A stretch of 45,251 bases of DNA from JAOAFX01 sp049700315 (GTDB taxonomy: Bacteria > Hydrothermota > Tepidihabitantia > SM23-42 > JAOAFX01), in contig JBNAVN010000016.1 of assembly GCA_049700315.1 (NCBI GenBank), forward strand, positions 1 through 45,251, written 5' to 3'. Position 1 is the stretch's first letter, and the number at the start of each line of letters is the position of its first letter. This document shows, piece by piece, positions 23,899-33,800 of this stretch. The translations under genes and the position numbers were made by a program. Below the pieces are notes generated by a model. It was not told the origin of the DNA, did no database searches, and was given only the letters and a program-made list of their open reading frames with translations.

Positions 23899-25155
23899 AT
23901 GCTGAGTATTCTATTTGCCGCTATATTTATCCATAATGACCGGGTATTGAAGATTGACTATGACCGGCTTCTGTTTCAGGAAATGATATTAAAAGAGGAG
24001 ATTATTGATTATTCAATGCAGGACTTATGCTATGTTTTGACCAGTCGTACTATCTACTGCATTGATACATCAAATTTCCGTATTGTTGACCGCACATCCC
24101 TGCCTCAAAAATTCAACTATGTTATGCCTGGACAGGATGAAATTTTCCTCATTGCTACATCAGAAATAATAGTACTGAACAAAAACAATCTTTCATTCAA
24201 GACCGGCATCGGAATTGAACCCGGAGATTATCAACCAATGGTTGCGCCTGTGAAATTGCCTCAAAAGGATTTGATTTTTCTGATTGGTCATAATGAAAAC
24301 AGAAGCATTATCAAAGTAATTGATCGGAAAAATGGGAGAAGCATCAAGCGCGTATCATTCGTTCAGATCAAGAAATTTTATTATCTTCCGGAGCAAAGAA
24401 ATTTTGCAATTCTTACGCAATCTGGTATCCACATTCTTGACTTGAATTTGAAGATCAAAAAAAGCATAAAATTCAACTTTCCTGGGGAAGATTTCTTTGT
24501 TCACAATAATGGTTACATAATCACGGGTTCTCAGGGAATTTGTTCAATAGATACGAATGGTAAGATCATTGATTTTCAACCTGTTCTGTTGGCGCATCAG
24601 GCAAAGAATTCAGGCCTTGTCTTCTGGAATGATGGTTTTGTAATTTTAATTGATCCAATCACCCTGCGGGTGAAAAAAATTTTTGAGAATAGCAAGGGCA
24701 TTTGCGCAATATATTTTGAAGACTATGAACAAAGTCACTGTATCAATAAGAATGCGGAATTATATCTTCTGGATAATAAAACTGGTGATGTTAAGATTTT
24801 TGAAAAAGAAGAATATGTCTTAATGTCTGACAAAGAAAAGAAAGGAGCCTTAGAGGATTCACTATTTTACATCCAGTTCGGGGCATTTTCTGATTACAAT
24901 TATGCGCAGAGTTACAGCGATAGCATGAGAAAAATGGGATTGCCTGCGTTTATTGATTCCAGCATTGATAGTTTGTATCGGGTAAAATTAGGAGGATTTT
25001 TTGAAAAAAAACTGCCCCTGAAGATTATGGATGACTATCAAATACCGGGCTGGATTGTCTATCAGAAAAAGATTGATTTTGAAATTGACACATTGGTTTT
25101 TTTCAATAAAAGTAACTTTTATTTTCATAATGGCATAATTATAGAAAAGGAGTGA
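23899..25155 (+). CDS. Secreted or periplasmic protein with propeller-like repeats and C-terminal SPOR domain
   Basis: 418 aa. The short hydrophobic start (MLSILFAAIFI) may be a signal peptide. Residues about 20-300 are beta-rich repeats of a WD/YVTN-like type ('LTSRTIYCIDTSNFRIVDRT', 'NGYIITGSQGICSIDTNGKII'). The C-terminal 'FYIQFGAFSDYNYAQSYSDSM' to 'YRVKLGGF' (about 320-375) is a SPOR domain, which in other bacteria binds denuded peptidoglycan at division sites. A cell-wall or envelope role is therefore likely, but the propeller part is not recognised. The next gene, ridA, starts 3 nt after the stop, so the two are cotranscribed. Confidence 0.72.
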   Translation: MLSILFAAIFIHNDRVLKIDYDRLLFQEMILKEEIIDYSMQDLCYVLTSRTIYCIDTSNFRIVDRTSLPQKFNYVMPGQDEIFLIATSEIIVLNKNNLSFKTGIGIEPGDYQPMVAPVKLPQKDLIFLIGHNENRSIIKVIDRKNGRSIKRVSFVQIKKFYYLPEQRNFAILTQSGIHILDLNLKIKKSIKFNFPGEDFFVHNNGYIITGSQGICSIDTNGKIIDFQPVLLAHQAKNSGLVFWNDGFVILIDPITLRVKKIFENSKGICAIYFEDYEQSHCINKNAELYLLDNKTGDVKIFEKEEYVLMSDKEKKGALEDSLFYIQFGAFSDYNYAQSYSDSMRKMGLPAFIDSSIDSLYRVKLGGFFEKKLPLKIMDDYQIPGWIVYQKKIDFEIDTLVFFNKSNFYFHNGIIIEKE

Positions 25156-25158
25156 ATT

Positions 25159-25545
25159 ATGAAAGAAATTATCAAAACCGATAAGGCACCAAAGGCAATC
25201 GGTCCTTATTCCCAGGCTGTGCTTGAACAAGGATTTATCTTCACTGCAGGTCAAATTGGCATTGTGCCTGAGACCGGAGAAATTATCAAAGGGGGAATAA
25301 AAGAGCAGACCACGCAGGTGTTGAAAAATCTTAAGGCAGTACTTAATGCAGCAGGTGTTAACCTGCAAGATGTTGTAAAGACAACTGTGTATCTGACAAG
25401 TGCAGAGAACTTCGCAATGATGAATGACATCTACGCTCAATACTTTTCACAAGAACCACCAGCTCGTACTACAATTTTTGTAAGTGGTTTACCAAAGGGG
25501 GCACTGGTTGAAATTGAAGCAATCGCAAGAATTTCTGCAGATTGA
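25159..25545 (+). CDS. ridA: RidA family imine/enamine deaminase
   Basis: 128 aa, full length. RidA hydrolyses reactive enamines and imines such as 2-aminoacrylate formed by PLP enzymes. The family blocks are all present: 'KAIGPYSQAV' (12-21), 'FTAGQIGI', 'QTTQVLKNLKAVLNAAG', 'VVKTTVYL', and the signature 'PARTTIFVSGLPKGALVEIEAIA' whose Arg and Glu bind the substrate carboxylate. AAAAGGAG precedes the ATG. It overlaps the start of rnc by 38 nt. Confidence 0.93.
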   Translation: MKEIIKTDKAPKAIGPYSQAVLEQGFIFTAGQIGIVPETGEIIKGGIKEQTTQVLKNLKAVLNAAGVNLQDVVKTTVYLTSAENFAMMNDIYAQYFSQEPPARTTIFVSGLPKGALVEIEAIARISAD

Positions 25546-26200
25546 AAAAAAATTAGGGTTGGGATTCAAGAACAAGAATCTGTTGAAGAAGGCATTAACC
25601 CATTCTTCAGCGGTCGCATTTGATCGGAACAAGTCCAATGAAATCCTTGAGTTCCTCGGTGATGCGGTAATAGAACTGGTTGTGCGCGAATATCTGGTGA
25701 AAGCATATCCTGATAAGAGCGAGGGTGAATTGAATTTGCTGAAGAAAAGATATACAAGTGAAGAAGCATTACATAAAATAGGCAAGACGCTGAACCTTGG
25801 TGGCTTTCTTATTATGGACCGCGGTGAGGAAATAACCGGTGGCAGACTGAGGCATTCAAATATTAGTTGTGGATTTGAGGCGTTGATTGGAGCGATATAT
25901 CTTGACCGTGGTCTTGAATATGCAAGAAAGTATTTACGAAAATTATTTTTGAAAAAAAGATTCAGACTTTCGCGGGACTACAAGTCACTTTTGAACGAAT
26001 GGGCAATGAAGAATAAAAAGGAAGTTGAATACAGGGTAATAAAAGAAGAGGGACCACCCCATAAGAAAATATTTTATGTTGCATTGTATATTAATGGTAA
26101 ATCATCAGCGGTAGGTGAAGGAACAAATAAAAAGAATGCCGAACAGAATTCAGCGCAAAATTTTCTGAAAAAAATTAGAAAAAGAATTTGGTGTCGTTAA
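25508..26200 (+). CDS. rnc: Ribonuclease III
   Basis: About 230 aa from TTG 25508. It cuts double-stranded RNA, matures rRNA and trims structured mRNAs. The N-terminal nuclease domain has the signature 'NEILEFLGDAVIEL' with the catalytic Glu and Asp, and 'GFEALIGAIYLDRG' with the distal catalytic Glu. The C-terminal dsRNA-binding domain is 'YKSLLNEWAMKNKK' to 'NKKNAEQNSAQNFLKKI'. I chose TTG 25508 because AAAGGGGG lies 6 nt before it; GTG 25484 is in frame but has no ribosome site and adds eight unconserved residues. The start lies inside ridA, so translation is probably coupled. It ends 4 nt into the opposite-strand anti-sigma gene. Confidence 0.93.
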   Translation: MKLKQSQEFLQIEKKLGLGFKNKNLLKKALTHSSAVAFDRNKSNEILEFLGDAVIELVVREYLVKAYPDKSEGELNLLKKRYTSEEALHKIGKTLNLGGFLIMDRGEEITGGRLRHSNISCGFEALIGAIYLDRGLEYARKYLRKLFLKKRFRLSRDYKSLLNEWAMKNKKEVEYRVIKEEGPPHKKIFYVALYINGKSSAVGEGTNKKNAEQNSAQNFLKKIRKRIWCR

Positions 26201-26997
26201 TTTGAGTCTTTTTCTTCAGGAACAAATTCTACAAACATCTGGTGCGGTTTTCCACGAATTGTGGGTGGGGCAAGTTGTTGTCCTTTCAGAAGTCGCGAGA
26301 TTGTTGTATCTTCTTCAGGTATGATTGTATTTCCGGTGGCGACATTCAAAACTCTGCCTGTGGAATCTACTATTGCCCTGACTACAACCTGCTCAGTTCT
26401 TTCTTGTGCCAATCCCGCACTGGTCATTGCGGGAACTTCTTTTTTTGCGTATTCTGCTTCCATCTGTCTGTCTGCGGATATTTTTTCCGCTGTTGCACGT
26501 GGTGCTGAAGGTAAAACTGTGCGTGTTCTTGGTGTAATACCGGGCTTTGGAATTACTACATCAATCTTCTCAGTTTGTGCTGGTGGCTGACTTAAGGCAA
26601 GGCTAAATTCAACTCTATTCTTCATACCTACAGGTTTTTCTATTTCTTCATGACCGGTGATAAGAACTACCAGAATTGCGGCTGCGGCAACGGGCAGGAA
26701 TATTGGCAGAAATTTCCATATTACCGGCTGTTTTTTCTTCCTCAATCTATCAATTACATTCTTCTTAAGGTTGAACACGAAGTCCCCTGAAGGTTCTTCA
26801 AATTCTAATTCTCTTATTGAATCATCAATGACTCTGAATTGTTCAACAATTTTCTGGCATACAGGACAGGATTTGATATGTGTTTCAACAGCCTGGCGAT
26901 CATTTTCATTGAGTTCATTATCAATATAGGCACTCAATAGTTCTATTGAAAAATCACAGTCAGGTTTTTCAGATTTATTTAGCCCATTGATTTTCAT
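26197..26997 (-). CDS. Zinc-finger anti-sigma factor with TonB-like C-terminus
   Basis: 266 aa. The cytoplasmic N-terminus has a ZAS-type zinc finger: Cys14 and His40-x3-Cys44-x2-Cys47 ('ETHIKSCPVCQ'). A single membrane helix lies at about 94-114 ('FLPIFLPVAAAAILVVLI'). The outer part is Pro/Thr-rich and ends in 'VVVRAIVDSTGRVLNVATG' to 'KPHQMFVEFV', which resembles the TonB C-terminal fold. The gene starts 20 nt after the ECF sigma gene, so it should hold that factor inactive until an envelope signal arrives. A TonB-like sensor end on an anti-sigma factor is unusual; the likeness is by eye only. Confidence 0.82.
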   Translation of the reverse strand: MKINGLNKSEKPDCDFSIELLSAYIDNELNENDRQAVETHIKSCPVCQKIVEQFRVIDDSIRELEFEEPSGDFVFNLKKNVIDRLRKKKQPVIWKFLPIFLPVAAAAILVVLITGHEEIEKPVGMKNRVEFSLALSQPPAQTEKIDVVIPKPGITPRTRTVLPSAPRATAEKISADRQMEAEYAKKEVPAMTSAGLAQERTEQVVVRAIVDSTGRVLNVATGNTIIPEEDTTISRLLKGQQLAPPTIRGKPHQMFVEFVPEEKDSN

Positions 26998-27017
26998 AGT
27001 TTCTTAACCTCTTAAGT

Positions 27018-27572
27018 TCACAACTTCACCTCACCAAAAATTTCTCTTAAACGTTGTCTTGCCCTTGCCAATCTGGACATCACGGTACCACGGGGGATGC
27101 CCAATGCCTGACTGATTTCTTCATAAGACAATTGCTCTTCAACCCTCAAAACAAGAATTGCCCGGAAATCTTCAGGTAACTGTGCCATGGCTTCGGCAAT
27201 TCTTTCTTTCAAGATTTTTTCTTTCACCGTCTGCACTGAATCATTGTTGTTATCAACATAATTTGGTACCCATTCAAGTGGCTGGACATCAGCCTTTTTC
27301 TCTTTCTTGATGAAATTGAGCGTATGGTTAACAGCAATCCTTGAAAGCCAGGGGAAAAACTTCTTGCCTGTTTTGAAACCATTGATTCCATTATATGCCT
27401 TGATAAATACCTCCTGCACAAGATCCTCAGCATCATCACGATTACGAACCATACGATAGATAAGGCGATAAATAGAGAGTTGGTAACGTTCAATAAGTGG
27501 TGCAAATGCCTCACAATCCCCATTTTTTACCGCCTCAATCAAGTTTTCATCACTCTCATTATTATTATACAC
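27018..27572 (-). CDS. ECF-type RNA polymerase sigma factor (RpoE-like)
   Basis: 184 aa. Region 2 'YRMVRNRDDAEDLVQEVFIKAYNG' and 'FFPWLSRIAVNHTLNFIKKEKK' contact core polymerase and melt the -10. Region 4 'LPEDFRAILVLRVEEQLSYEEISQALGIPRGTVMSRLARAR' is the -35-reading helix-turn-helix. The start is GTG 27572, with AGGA 8 nt upstream. It is immediately followed by its anti-sigma factor. Its place at the end of the alr-LysM-TPR run suggests envelope-stress control of that run, but no distinct second promoter class was seen, so autoregulation is unproven. Confidence 0.92.
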   Translation of the reverse strand: MYNNNESDENLIEAVKNGDCEAFAPLIERYQLSIYRLIYRMVRNRDDAEDLVQEVFIKAYNGINGFKTGKKFFPWLSRIAVNHTLNFIKKEKKADVQPLEWVPNYVDNNNDSVQTVKEKILKERIAEAMAQLPEDFRAILVLRVEEQLSYEEISQALGIPRGTVMSRLARARQRLREIFGEVKL

Positions 27573-27606
27573 TTAAATTCCTGTTTTATTCCCGGAGTGT
27601 GCTATT

Positions 27607-28356
27607 TCATTCGCTTTTTGGGGAAACGCTGGGCTTATAAGTTTCAGGTATTTCAAAAACCCTATCACTTATGGGCACCGTGGTGATTTTTTTGACAATG
27701 CTTGTCGTTTTTAATGCCATTTTCAATCCCTGATTTTGTACATGAAGATTGATTTCAATCTCCATTGGGAATCCATCAAAATCAGAAATTTTCTTTCTGA
27801 TTTCCTGGATAGATTTTTTATTGATGCCGACTATGGTCGGCTCCGCAATACTACTCAGCATCTTTTGCTTGAAATTCATAATTTCATCATAACCAGAAAA
27901 ATTTTTGCCCAACCACATTATATGGGTTATTTGAAGATCATCATTGTCAGAATTAATGCTCATTGTAATTACATACTTTTCGCATACAACATCAAGGATT
28001 TTTTTTGTTTCTTCTGATTTTTCAATTCTTATTTCGGGCATACTATCCGTGTTTTCATCTGAAAATGATTCTTCAGAATCAGCATTCAGCGGAATTTCTA
28101 AAAATTCCTTGCGATCTTTATCAAGGAGCCAGAGTACACCTTTGTCCAGACGGGTAATCAAATTCTGTTCCATTTCTCCCAATAATGAATTGTTTGTTTT
28201 GATTTCGGTGCGCATCCGGTCACCCTTTATAAAGGTGCGAACCAGCGTGATACTTTCTCCTGTTTCCATATAACCCTGGCTTGTGGTTTCCATTTCATAC
28301 ATTACATCCGCAAAAATACCTGAGCACAGGAGAATCAAAAGCAGGGTTTTCATCAT
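27607..28356 (-). CDS. Exported DUF4412-like protein
   Basis: 249 aa. A signal peptide (MMKTLLLILLCSGIFA, cleavage before D) is followed by a beta-rich domain with 'YMETGESITLVRTFIKGDRMRTEI', 'LITRLDKGVLWLLDKDRKEFLEIPL' and 'YVITMSINSDNDDLQITHIMWLGKNF', resembling DUF4412/LolA-like lipid-carrier folds. The exact role is unknown; a periplasmic lipid- or lipoprotein-handling function would fit the fold. Two adjacent ATG codons could start it; either leaves the signal intact. It sits between the coiled-coil gene and the sigma factor in one operon. Confidence 0.65.
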   Translation of the reverse strand: MMKTLLLILLCSGIFADVMYEMETTSQGYMETGESITLVRTFIKGDRMRTEIKTNNSLLGEMEQNLITRLDKGVLWLLDKDRKEFLEIPLNADSEESFSDENTDSMPEIRIEKSEETKKILDVVCEKYVITMSINSDNDDLQITHIMWLGKNFSGYDEIMNFKQKMLSSIAEPTIVGINKKSIQEIRKKISDFDGFPMEIEINLHVQNQGLKMALKTTSIVKKITTVPISDRVFEIPETYKPSVSPKSE

Positions 28357-28393
28357 AGGACAATTCTGTTCAGACCTGCGATGCTAATAGTAT

Positions 28394-30850
28394 TCAGGCA
28401 CCGATTTTGCCCTGTTTGTATAATTCAATTGCTTCTTTTGCCTCGCGGTTTGTCGGATCAATTTCTAAGGCGTGCTGAAATGCTGACATTGCCTCATCAA
28501 ATCTTTCCAATTCAATCAACACCTTGCCCATATGAACATAGGCAAGACTATAATTTACATTGCGTTTGATCGCTTCCTGAAACATTCCCACGGCCTCATT
28601 CAATTTTTTGGTCTTTATGTACAACAGACCAATGTTGTTATATATTTCAGCAAGATTTGGTTCCAATTTCAATGCTTCTTCAAATATATTCTTTGCTGCT
28701 TTTTCTCTGCCCAATTCGGTTAACACAAGTCCTTTCAGATTAAGATATTCAGCCAATTTATCAAGTTCCAGTGCCTTGTCAACTTCATTCAAGGCAAGTT
28801 CGTGATTACCGCGGTAATAATAGAGTGTAGCCCGATCAAAATGGTCAAGCGCATCTTTTTTCTTCTTTGCCATCTGTTCTTCTTTGTACTGTTCATCCTG
28901 TTTGGCAAAATATTCTTTCAGATTCTTTAACACCTCATTGCTGAATTTTGAGATTTCAATCTGCTGCTCAAGCGATTCCTTAAACTGTTTCTGTATTTCA
29001 TTGGTCATCCGACTGATTTGATTGTTCAGTTCACCAAACTTCTCAGATAGTCGGCTTATATCACCGAATGTCTTTTCATATTGCTTCTCAAGATTGCCAA
29101 TCTCTTTTTTCATTTCCGCAATCAAATCTTTGACTGAGTCGTGCATGCCCTCACCAACATTTTCTACACCCTTGCGCATTCCTTCAGCAAGCCCTGCTAT
29201 TTTCCCCAATGATTCAAGATAATTACGATTGAGATTGTTCATCATATCACTCATATTACCAATGTTGCTCTGGGTTTTATCAAAAAGCCCCTCAAAATTG
29301 GCTATCATGGACTGAATATTGTTCAAGTAGTTTGTATAATTCTGGTTTGTATTATTCAGAAATTCACCGATATTATGCATTCCACTTTTCAGTGTGTTAT
29401 TCAAATTTTCATATTTGTTCAAACCTTCCTGGATGACGGTCAACTGGTTATTGAGGGTATCTTTCAATTCATTGAGTGGAGTTACATAGGTTTTCAAACT
29501 TTCCTGAACCTCAATTAGCTGATTATTCAAAGAATTTTTCAATTCATTGAGAGGTACTTCGTAATTCTTGAGATCCTCCTGGATGGATTTCAGCTGTGTA
29601 TTAAGGGTATCTTTCAACTCATTGATCGGGGTTGTAAACGAACTGAGATTGTTCTGAATGCTGACCAGGTTATTGACAAAATCGTTTTTCAAATTCAGCA
29701 ATTCTGGCTTTATTGTGTTCATTGTTTCGTCAAGTTTCTGAACAATACTGTTTGATACTTTTTCAAATTGACTGCCAACCATATCAGCGTTACTTTGCTG
29801 GATTTTCGCAAACTCATTGAATAATACTTTTAGTTCATCAAGTTTAAAACCAATTGTTCCTTCAAGGTCTCTGAATAGACTCTGTTGATTGTTCTCCTGG
29901 GCTTGAAGGAAGGAATTTAACGAAGTTTTCAATTCCTCCAGTCGGTTGCCGATTGTTTCCTGAAGCCCCTGGAAAAGTGTTTGTTGATTTTCCTGTTGGA
30001 TCTTTGCGGTATCATTGTAGGATGACTTCAATTCATCAATCTTGCCCATCAGACTATTAAGGGCGCTTACTGTTTCAGTTTTTATCCCGGCTATTTCATT
30101 TTTGATCAGGTCACCGATATTATTAACACCGCTTACAATGTTTTCAACTGCTTCAAATTTCTTCAATATTTCCTGGGCTGAGACATTATTTTTCTCAATT
30201 TCAGCACTGATTGTTTCGGTTCCCACCTGATATGTGGTTGCGACTTTTTCAACCGCACCCTTGAGTGCTTCGGTTTTGTGGTTCAAATTTTCATTCAATC
30301 CATCAAAACTGCCTTTTATTTGATCGAGCAAGTTTTTCAGATCTTCACTGAACTTGTTCTGCCCTTCGGTGATTTTAATGGCTGTTTCGTGCATCGACTT
30401 TATTCCATCAATCTGCTGTTGACTCGTATTATTTAATGTCTCCAACTGCTTTAGATTTTTTTCTGAGAGACTTTTGATTGTTTCAATCAGGGTGTTTTGA
30501 ATTCCCGTAAGATTGTCAAAACCTAAGGCGATTACTTCATTCTGTTTCTTCATTATGTCAAAACGATTAAGTAGTGCATCCTGGAGTGTTTGAATTGTAG
30601 TAGAAATAAGGACACCAAGTGCTTCATTTCTTTGAAACATTTCATCTTTTATCTCTTTGACACCATTTTTGAAATCTTCAATAATAATACCATTTTTGAT
30701 ATTGGACGAAAGTAATGAACACAATTTTGCCGCACCGTCATACACCATGCACTCATTCTTTATGCACTCTTTGATCTCTATCTCTTCACCAATTTTTTTG
30801 CCATCACGATCAAAAATTTCTTTTCTCTTGACGAGGAATGGACATTTCAT
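28394..30850 (-). CDS. Long coiled-coil protein with C-terminal TPR domain
   Basis: 818 aa, cytoplasmic (no signal). The N-terminus carries five cysteines in 50 residues ('CPFLVKRKEI', 'KECIKNECMVYDGAAKLC'), a possible small metal site. Residues about 60-680 are almost continuous coiled coil with Asn/Gln-rich heptads. A roughly 34-residue unit of the type 'LNELKDTLNNQL...QE.L..Y..P' recurs at least three times (about 390-490), and 'NQQTLFQGLQETIG' recurs as 'NQQSLFRDLEGTIG'. Four TPRs finish the chain (about 695-810, 'AEIYNNIGLLYIKTKKLNEAVGMFQEAI'). Its start overlaps the stop of the giant TPR gene by one base (TAATG). Probably a structural or scaffold protein; function not recognised. Confidence 0.75.
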   Translation of the reverse strand: MKCPFLVKRKEIFDRDGKKIGEEIEIKECIKNECMVYDGAAKLCSLLSSNIKNGIIIEDFKNGVKEIKDEMFQRNEALGVLISTTIQTLQDALLNRFDIMKKQNEVIALGFDNLTGIQNTLIETIKSLSEKNLKQLETLNNTSQQQIDGIKSMHETAIKITEGQNKFSEDLKNLLDQIKGSFDGLNENLNHKTEALKGAVEKVATTYQVGTETISAEIEKNNVSAQEILKKFEAVENIVSGVNNIGDLIKNEIAGIKTETVSALNSLMGKIDELKSSYNDTAKIQQENQQTLFQGLQETIGNRLEELKTSLNSFLQAQENNQQSLFRDLEGTIGFKLDELKVLFNEFAKIQQSNADMVGSQFEKVSNSIVQKLDETMNTIKPELLNLKNDFVNNLVSIQNNLSSFTTPINELKDTLNTQLKSIQEDLKNYEVPLNELKNSLNNQLIEVQESLKTYVTPLNELKDTLNNQLTVIQEGLNKYENLNNTLKSGMHNIGEFLNNTNQNYTNYLNNIQSMIANFEGLFDKTQSNIGNMSDMMNNLNRNYLESLGKIAGLAEGMRKGVENVGEGMHDSVKDLIAEMKKEIGNLEKQYEKTFGDISRLSEKFGELNNQISRMTNEIQKQFKESLEQQIEISKFSNEVLKNLKEYFAKQDEQYKEEQMAKKKKDALDHFDRATLYYYRGNHELALNEVDKALELDKLAEYLNLKGLVLTELGREKAAKNIFEEALKLEPNLAEIYNNIGLLYIKTKKLNEAVGMFQEAIKRNVNYSLAYVHMGKVLIELERFDEAMSAFQHALEIDPTNREAKEAIELYKQGKIGA

Positions 30851-33800
30851 TAAATCCTCCCTTCAATAAAGTATCTTCCCCTGCCCAATCTTCGCTCCTG
30901 AGCAAGTTTTTCATATCTCTCAATTCTTGGATAAAGTGAACTATCTCCAACTTCTTTGAGGGCGCTTGCCGCAGCAGTATAGGAGCCAAGTGCCTCATAG
31001 ATATCGGCATAAAGTAAGCCAGTATCTTTGTCAACGGGCAGGGACCTGAGTGTTTCAAGGGCATCAATCGGCTGATTTTTTTTCAGCAAAATTCTTGCTT
31101 TCAGGATTACATAATCTTTTCTTTGCATTGCCTCTGTGGTGATAAAATTCAATTCCTTTTCTGCATCTCTTATTCTGTCAGACAGCAGATAGATATTTGC
31201 CCTCTTCAATCGGTCATCATCGGTGTTCCCTGCAATTTCCTTAAGTTTCTGATTGAAATAATCATTTTTTATCTTTTTTATGGTTTTGTATAGTGAACCA
31301 CGGTCTTTGGTTTCCTGCAGAAGTTTTGTATATATATCAAGGGTCTTATCAACATCACCCTTTTCAAAATATAACTGTCCTTGCTTCAGAAGAATTTCTT
31401 CTTTCTTTTCAGGCAGAAATAGTTCAACTTTTTTCAAATATTCAATTGCCTGGTCATATTCCTTTTTGAAACTGTGTATCTGGCTTAAGAGCATATAAGC
31501 AGGCACTGATTTTTCGTTCTTAAGAACAATTTCTTTTAGTTGGGGTATAAGATTGTCACCATAATTAGGATCTTTGTTGAACAATTTCATAAACAAATTT
31601 GTTGCCATATTCAAATTGCCAATTTCTTTATACAGAATTCCTGTGTAATGCATAAGTTCAGGTGACTTCTCACAATATTCCTTCAATATTTCAATAACCC
31701 CGGGAATCTCGGCTGGTGCGATTTCAGTAAGTTTTTTGTATATTTCAATGGTCTTGGCATAATTTTCTTCAAAAATAAATACCCTGCCTAAGAAATAGTA
31801 AGATGGTATATGGGCAGGATTTTTAGACAGGATTTGAAGAATGAATTGCTTTATCCATGAAGTCTGTTCCTTATCTGCTTGATATATTTCTTCTATAAGA
31901 TAGATTGTATCTTCAAGATTATTATAATCAAAATAAAGTTGTGCCAATCCTTTTCTTGCTTCTATATCCTGTGGTTCTTCCGCACAGATCTTTTTCATTT
32001 CTGAGATTGCTGGCTCGCGGAATGTATGATCCTGATTTTGGGCATTGATAAAGAATTTTATTGCTGAGGTTTTCATATTTGCAAGATAATAAACCCGGGC
32101 AAGGCTGAATGATAGAAGTGCAGATGGTGACTGGGATTGCAATTTTTCCAGTAATGGCAGAACTCTTGAAACCAGATTGCTGTCCAGTTCACAGGATTGC
32201 AATAGATGTTTTATACCTTCTTGATATTTTTTCAGATTGACCTCAATTGCACCCATGGCAAAGATAACCTTAGGATTGGCAATTGCCTTTGCGGAAAGTG
32301 ATTTCAGTTCATCAAGCACATATTCTGCCCTTGCTGGGACAATCCGGGCAGTGAGCAGATATTCCTCCACGGCCTCATCAATTCTCTTTGTTCTTGATAA
32401 AGCCCTTCCCCGGGCGAAATGTGCAGGGACATTGCTTTTATCCACCGCAAGAATCTTATCCAGATATGTTATTACTTCACCCGCGTAGTCAGTTTCTCCA
32501 TCCAGGGCAAGCATTAAGGGTCTGACACCATCGCTCAGGTTACCGCTTTCTACCAGAGCCTGTCCTAATCTAAGATTGAAGTATTGGGCTTGAGGTCCAA
32601 AGGTTTCAATACCTTTCCTGGATTCTTCAATCACCCGGTCAAATAGTTTACGATTAAAGAAAGTATCAATCAACAAGACCCATACTTCACGATCTTTTGG
32701 GAATGCCTTGAGTGTATCATAAAACTCATCAATGATTTCAAAGAACGCCTTTGGGTCAACTGCCTGGGCAGTTTTGAAAAACTGAGTGGCAATTTCAATC
32801 TCACCGTCTTTCATAAATATTCGCGCGGCAGTCAGGAGCAGGGGTACAGCTTTAGGTCTTTCTTTGATCACCTCTAATAATGCCCTTTTTGCAGTATCTT
32901 TTGTATCAGGATCAGACAGGAGTTCATCAAACTTCTTTATTGCCTGGTCAAATTCACTACCAAATGCATAGGCACGTGCGATTGCAATATCAAAGATCCT
33001 TGGGTCGGTATCCCTATTTTTTTCATATATTTTTATTATATGTTTGGCGTGTTCAGGTTTATGACTTAAGATTGTATCAAGCGTGGGCACAAAACTAATT
33101 AAATTTTCTGCCTCTTCAATATGTGGCTTCAATAACAAAAACGCCTCATTATCTTTATTTAAATTGATCAGCGTTTTTGCCTTCAAACTGAGATAAGTAG
33201 GATTTTCTGGCTTTGCCTTGATGACTTCGGTTAATGCCTTATCAACAAGTTCGTATTTTTTGTTTTCCAGGAGTGTTTCAAATATGATTGAGGCATTCTC
33301 TTCTTCATCTTTGTGACTGTAGCACATCCCTAACAGATATAAGGCATAATCATTTTCTGGTGCCTGCTCCAGTATTGAATTAAGATTTAATATATATTCA
33401 TCAATCAAACCGCGGTCTATTTTATATGCCTTATCAATTACTTTGACGGCCTCATCAATTTTTTTCTGTTTTAGATAGAAATTTACCAATCCCTGAATAA
33501 CAAGGGGATTGTTTGGTTCTTTTTCAAATGCCCTTTCATATCTTTGCATTATCTCGGCATGCTGGTCAGGCGCTATTTCAAGAATTTTCTCAAATTCATT
33601 GATTGCCAGGGAAATGCGTCCGGCATTGAGTAGATTATCAGCAAGGCTGAAAAGAACCTTTAAATTCTTGGGATTTATCCTGTGTAATTCCCTCAGGGTT
33701 TTAATTACATCTTCAATTTTTGAAGGATCTTTTTTTGACAGTGTTTCCAGCCTGGACAATGAGGCATCAAGGTCGCCTTTCTTTACATACAATTCAGTTA

